A DNA stretch of 18,157 nucleotides from positions 1 through 18,157 of the forward strand of contig CAZDGF010000059.1 of assembly GCA_964505065.1 (NCBI GenBank), written 5' to 3'. The notes under the pieces were generated by a model. The model did no database searches and had not been told where the DNA came from. It was given only the letters and a program-made list of their open reading frames with translations. The DNA is from JABMMZ01 sp964505065. GTDB taxonomy: Bacteria; Bacteroidota; Bacteroidia; NS11-12g; UBA955. This document shows, one piece after another, positions 14,925 to 18,157 of the stretch (position 1 is its first letter; the number at the start of each line of letters is the position of its first letter). Both the position numbers and the translations under genes were made by a program.

Positions 14925-16043
14925 TTAAAAATTTTGGTTAGAAAATGAACAGCCTTGAGTTTTTACTACAGCAAATCTATAACCACCACTCCAATAAAAA
15001 TAATCTGCCACAGCTAAATGGCTTTTCAACCTTGTTTGCGCTACAATACCTCTGTTAAAAAAATAATTGAACCCTATGGCAAAATAAACAAGCTTTTTAT
15101 AATCATTCGGACGATAAATGTATGTTCCTATATCTGTAACAATGGCTACTCTTCCAAATATAAATTCGTGCCCTGCTTTTAAAGCTATTTCAGTCATATT
15201 TTTTAACCTAACATTATTTAAAGAAGAAGGCTGGAACTTTTTGTAAGGATAGGTTCTATCAAAAAATACATCAATACCTGCTCGCCAGTTTCTTGTTTTG
15301 GAATGTTGCCAATAATACAATGCACTGGTAGATAAAATAACAAACCTGCGGGTATCTGCCACAGCTATTTGCTTGCTTGCTACGCCTGCATTTATTTCAA
15401 TGCCTTTTTTAGGAAATAAAATAGGCAATTGTTTAAACTTTGGTTTATCTATCAATTGTATTTTACGTTGCACGCCAAGGTTTAAATGCGCTACATTAAT
15501 ACCCAAATTAGGACGTTTAAAATTGCCATTGCTATAATGCGTAACACCTGCGCCTATTACAAAATATATATTATTATTTAGCTTAAAATATGCTTTGTAC
15601 ATTACCTGCATATTGCCATTTAAGTGGCTACCAATGGCTTTGTTCATTCTATTGGTTTGTAAATTATAAGGCTTAGTTAAATAGCCAATGCCAGAACCAA
15701 AACGCAATGTGGCTTGAAAATTTTTTCGTTTTTTAAGATTTGCCTCTATATGAATATGCCACGCATACACATCGCCATTAATTGCTTTATTGCCCAAGTT
15801 AAAATAAGTAAAACCTGTACCCCAACGTAAGTGTTTATAGCTGCTATCTACTTGTTTCCAAGCGGTAAAATTACTGCTATAAATTACCTCAACACCCAAA
15901 CTATGCGCAGCCATATTTGCCATATCTTGCCTATGGGCTATTAAAAAACCTTGAAAAGTATTTACTTGAATATCTTTGCTGTATTGGGCAATACTGCCAT
16001 AAGCATTGAGTAAAAATAAGCTTATAAATATTATTTTTCTCAA
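14925..16043 (-). CDS. Acyloxyacyl hydrolase / PagL-like outer-membrane protein
   Basis: A secreted beta-barrel-like protein with a signal peptide (hydrophobic residues 4-16, cleavage probably after SIA at residue 19). Residues of about 150-200 carry the PagL lipid A 3-O-deacylase signature GAGVTHYSNGNFKRPNLGIN (164-183), with the His-x-Ser pair His169 and Ser171 and Asn172. The position where Pseudomonas PagL has its catalytic Glu (12 residues after Ser) is Asn183 here. The C-terminal half shows alternating aromatic/polar strands, as in an outer-membrane barrel, and the protein is about twice the length of PagL. The start is TTG at 16041-16043: the TAA of pdhB is in frame six codons upstream with no ATG between, and the next Met (residue 41) would remove the signal peptide. 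It is 15 bases after pdhB and 1 base before the DUF2807 gene. Confidence 0.85.
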   Translation of the reverse strand: MRKIIFISLFLLNAYGSIAQYSKDIQVNTFQGFLIAHRQDMANMAAHSLGVEVIYSSNFTAWKQVDSSYKHLRWGTGFTYFNLGNKAINGDVYAWHIHIEANLKKRKNFQATLRFGSGIGYLTKPYNLQTNRMNKAIGSHLNGNMQVMYKAYFKLNNNIYFVIGAGVTHYSNGNFKRPNLGINVAHLNLGVQRKIQLIDKPKFKQLPILFPKKGIEINAGVASKQIAVADTRRFVILSTSALYYWQHSKTRNWRAGIDVFFDRTYPYKKFQPSSLNNVRLKNMTEIALKAGHEFIFGRVAIVTDIGTYIYRPNDYKKLVYFAIGFNYFFNRGIVAQTRLKSHLAVADYFYWSGGYRFAVVKTQGCSFSNQNF

Positions 16044-16058
16044 AGTAAATATTTGAAT

Positions 16059-17039
16059 TTACGCTTTATAAGCCACAGCTCTGCAAGCATCTACTATTTT
16101 TTGCACACTTGGTAAAAAGGCTTCTACCAGTGTGGGCGCATAAGGCAAAGGTGTATCTTGTGTTGTAATTCTGCGAATAGGGGCGTCTAAATAATCAAAA
16201 CCATGGCGTTGCACCATATAGGAAATTTCGCTACTTATACTTGCAAGCGGCCAAGCCTCTTCTACTATTACCAAACGATTTGTTTTTTTAATAGAATTGA
16301 TAATGGTATCGTAATCTATAGGGCGTACAGTTCTTAAATCAATAACTTCTGCATTTATACCTTGCTCTTCCAATGCTTTTACAGCATCGTTCACACGCAA
16401 CATCATTTTTCCAAAACTTACAATGGTAACATCTGTTCCCTCTTTAGCTATATGGGCTTTACCCAATTCTAAAATATATTCCTCCTCTGGCACCTCGCCT
16501 TTTAAGCCATACATTTGCTCGCTTTCCATAAATATTATAGGGTTGCCATCTCTAATAGATGCTTTTAATAAACCCTTTGCCTCATAAGGATTACTTGGCA
16601 CTACAACTTTTAAACCAGGGGTATTGGCATACCAGTTTTCAAAATTTTGCGAGTGTTGTGCGCCCAATTGCCCTGCACTTCCCGTGGGTCCTCTAAATAC
16701 CATGTGGCATTTGTATTGCCCTGCGCTCATGCTGTTCATTTTAGCTGCGCTATTAATTACTTGGTCAATAGCCACCAAAGAGAAATTAAAGGTCATAAAC
16801 TCTACAATAGGTACAAGCCCATTCATGGCAGCACCTACAGCAATACCTGCAAAACCAAGCTCTGCTATAGGCGTATCTATTACTCTTTTAGCGCCAAACT
16901 CTGCCAACATACCTTGGCTTACCTTGTAAGCACCATTGTATTCTGCTACTTCTTCTCCCATTAAAAAAATGCGTTCATCTCTGCGCATTTCCTCATTCAT
17001 GGCTTCTCTAAGGGCTTCACGAAACTGAATTTCTCTCAT
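16059..17039 (-). CDS. pdhB: Pyruvate dehydrogenase E1 component, beta subunit
   Basis: The beta half of the thiamine-diphosphate-dependent E1 heterotetramer, which decarboxylates pyruvate in the cytosolic pyruvate dehydrogenase complex. The transketolase-like pyrimidine-binding domain occupies residues of about 1-180, with MGEEVAEYNGAYKVSQGML at 27-45, TPIAELGFAG at 56-65 (Glu60 activates the cofactor), and RGPTGSAGQLGAQHSQNFE at 116-134 with His129. The transketolase C-terminal domain follows, with EVIDLRTVRPID and IVEEAWPLASISSEIS. The length of 326 residues is standard for separate E1-beta subunits. Neither E1-alpha nor E2 is next to it, so the complex is encoded elsewhere as well; a branched-chain 2-oxoacid E1 beta is a less likely reading. 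The start is ATG, with a -7 box 30 bases upstream. Confidence 0.95.
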   Translation of the reverse strand: MREIQFREALREAMNEEMRRDERIFLMGEEVAEYNGAYKVSQGMLAEFGAKRVIDTPIAELGFAGIAVGAAMNGLVPIVEFMTFNFSLVAIDQVINSAAKMNSMSAGQYKCHMVFRGPTGSAGQLGAQHSQNFENWYANTPGLKVVVPSNPYEAKGLLKASIRDGNPIIFMESEQMYGLKGEVPEEEYILELGKAHIAKEGTDVTIVSFGKMMLRVNDAVKALEEQGINAEVIDLRTVRPIDYDTIINSIKKTNRLVIVEEAWPLASISSEISYMVQRHGFDYLDAPIRRITTQDTPLPYAPTLVEAFLPSVQKIVDACRAVAYKA

Positions 17040-17068
17040 TATAATTATCTTTTAAAGATTTTGAAGGG

Positions 17069-17076
17069 CAAAAATA
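17069..17076 (-). promoter_or_regulatory. Putative -7 box for pdhB
   Basis: The minus strand reads TATTTTTG, an exact match to TAnnTTTG, 30 bases upstream of the pdhB ATG. ATTG (three of four matches to TTTG) lies 19 bases further upstream at 17096-17099, which is suitable -33 spacing. It probably drives pdhB, the acyloxyacyl-hydrolase-like gene and the DUF2807 gene as one unit. Confidence 0.5.
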
Positions 17077-17173
17077 AGAATTCTATGTGAGATTGCAATA
17101 AATGGAATAAAATGGTTTTGTGAAGATATGTAAAGTAAAAAAAAACTTTAGATAACTTCAATTTCTATTTTAG

Positions 17174-17181
17174 TATTTTTG
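17174..17181 (+). promoter_or_regulatory. Putative -7 box for the membrane glycosyltransferase-like gene
   Basis: TATTTTTG matches TAnnTTTG, 25 bases before the ATG at 17207. TTTA (three of four matches to TTTG) lies 23 bases further upstream at 17147-17150. Together with the pdhB box it makes the 167-base interval 17040-17206 a divergent promoter region; nothing else is seen there. Confidence 0.45.
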
Positions 17182-17206
17182 CAACTTTTAAATTTAATAA
17201 CGAACA

Positions 17207-18127
17207 ATGAATTCTTACACATTTGAATTAAAACGATTAAAACCATTAGTTGTACCTTCGTTGTGTGTTTATGCTGTTTTTATGTTTTTAGCACCCCATA
17301 CTGGTTTTGCTTATGACGATTATTGTTGGCGTACTTGGGCTACACAATTGCACACCTATGGACTAGCCTCTGCCTACGATGAAAATAGCCCAATAAATTA
17401 CCTGCCTTTATATGTGTATGAACTTAAATTGTATGCTATAATTTGTGGTAGTATTGAGGCAATTAACCAAAATTTAAGATACATTAAATATATAACTTGG
17501 ATTTTTGATACAGTCTCAATTTTGCTTATTTGTAGTATGGTAAAAGTTGAAAACAAGAAATATAAATATCTAATTTATGGGTTATTAAATATTGGATTTT
17601 TTTACAATACCATAATTTGGGGACAAGTAGATAGTATTTATACTTTTTTTGTTTTTAGTTCTTTTTTATCTATCTACCACCAAAAATTTATTTTATCAAT
17701 TTTACTATATTGCTTAGCAATAAATTTTAAAATGCAAGCTATAATTTTTTTACCGCTTATGTCTGTATTATGGCTTCCACATATTACTTTTAAAAGTTTT
17801 ATTATAGCTTTTTCTTATTTATTTTGCTTACAATTATTAATTGTATTCCCTTTTTTATTAAATGGTAATTTAAAAAATGTTTTTAGAGTTGCTTTCGGTT
17901 CTGTAGATTATTATAGTAATATTTCTATCAATGCTTATAATTTTTGGCATTTATTTTTAAAAGAAAGTTTTATGATTACAAGCGATAAAACTACCTTATT
18001 TATACTTTCTTACAAACAATATGGTTTAATATTGTTTATAAGTATAATTATTGTTCTACTTTTTCCTATTGTAAAACAATTGTTTATTAGCTTTAAAATT
18101 TTAAGGCTATCATCTAAAATAAAGTAG
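17207..18127 (+). CDS. Multi-pass membrane GT-C-like glycosyltransferase, probably C-terminally short
   Basis: A polytopic inner-membrane protein with about seven or eight hydrophobic segments. It resembles polyprenol-phosphate-sugar-dependent mannosyl/glycosyltransferases of the GT-C fold. An acidic first-loop pair lies at Asp37-Asp38 in GFAYDDYCWRTWA, followed by INYLPLY at 63-69, IIWGQVDSIYT at 136-146 (a frequent signature of this group), INFKMQAI at 172-179, and SINAYNFWHLF at 240-250. The product is probably a sugar attached to a lipid or protein on the periplasmic face; donor and acceptor are unknown. It is 306 residues long, whereas relatives I recall have 400 or more and a later Met-His-Glu-Arg-Tyr-type motif, missing here. 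Three in-frame stops follow within 30 bases, so it is either a natural short form or a broken gene. Start: ATG, with a -7 box 25 bases upstream. Confidence 0.7.
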   Translation: MNSYTFELKRLKPLVVPSLCVYAVFMFLAPHTGFAYDDYCWRTWATQLHTYGLASAYDENSPINYLPLYVYELKLYAIICGSIEAINQNLRYIKYITWIFDTVSILLICSMVKVENKKYKYLIYGLLNIGFFYNTIIWGQVDSIYTFFVFSSFLSIYHQKFILSILLYCLAINFKMQAIIFLPLMSVLWLPHITFKSFIIAFSYLFCLQLLIVFPFLLNGNLKNVFRVAFGSVDYYSNISINAYNFWHLFLKESFMITSDKTTLFILSYKQYGLILFISIIIVLLFPIVKQLFISFKILRLSSKIK

Positions 18128-18157
18128 TATTAGAAATTTGTTTAAAATAAAACCAAG

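Noticed and set aside
16624..16964. Two overlapping plus-strand frames of about 100 codons opposite pdhB
   Set aside because: They overlap each other and the strongly conserved pdhB core; the translations show no protein-like features.
1..18157. CRISPR array, tRNA or rRNA, prophage, toxin-antitoxin or defence island
   Set aside because: No direct-repeat array, no cloverleaf-like conserved RNA sequence, no integrase, transposase or Cas/restriction motifs were seen. The MBL nuclease, helicase and ligase are explained by the repair cluster.

Overview
The window is AT-rich and looks like a chromosome segment of a Bacteroidota bacterium, probably from the Chitinophagales/Sphingobacteriia part of the phylum, though this cannot be settled from the sequence. 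The reasons are the low G+C, the near absence of Shine-Dalgarno sequences, TAnnTTTG-type -7 promoter boxes, a DUF2807 lipoprotein, a Bacteroidota-style acyloxyacyl hydrolase, and a very large secreted orphan protein. Thirteen protein genes are supported. I see no rRNA, tRNA, CRISPR array, transposase or phage gene.

Layout. Positions 1-157 hold a hairpin-type intergenic repeat. A 1457-residue secreted protein of unknown function occupies 158-4531 (minus). A 400-base gap (4532-4931) carries the promoter of that gene and a palindromic, MITE-like repeat at about 4677-4860. Next come map (methionine aminopeptidase) and, upstream of it in the same minus-strand pair, a helical-backbone metal-receptor protein with no signal peptide (4932-6482).

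From a divergent promoter region, a plus-strand run of six tightly packed genes spans 6569-14174. It begins with an MBL-fold/beta-CASP exonuclease, an ATP-dependent DNA ligase, an Lhr-Core DEXH helicase and the metallophosphoesterase nuclease PdeM. These four form the known 'ligase-associated DNA damage response' cluster, here complete and uninterrupted. A TerC-family membrane protein and a GNAT/FemAB-like acyltransferase follow with gaps of only 18 and 8 bases.

Converging on that run from the right is a minus-strand trio: pdhB (pyruvate dehydrogenase E1 beta), a PagL/acyloxyacyl hydrolase-like outer-membrane protein, and a DUF2807 lipoprotein (17039 down to 14189). The window ends with a divergent plus-strand multi-membrane GT-C-like glycosyltransferase (17207-18127) that seems to lack its usual C-terminal part.

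How the genes fit together. The repair cluster supplies a helicase, two nucleases and a ligase, which is enough to unwind, trim and reseal damaged DNA. Its nucleases depend on metal ions. A soluble metal-receptor-like protein lies directly upstream and TerC, a candidate manganese exporter, directly downstream, so a link between metal supply and repair is a reasonable but unproven inference. Five of the thirteen genes have no usable ATG and appear to start at GTG or TTG. Ligase and helicase lie in the same frame, separated by a single TAA.
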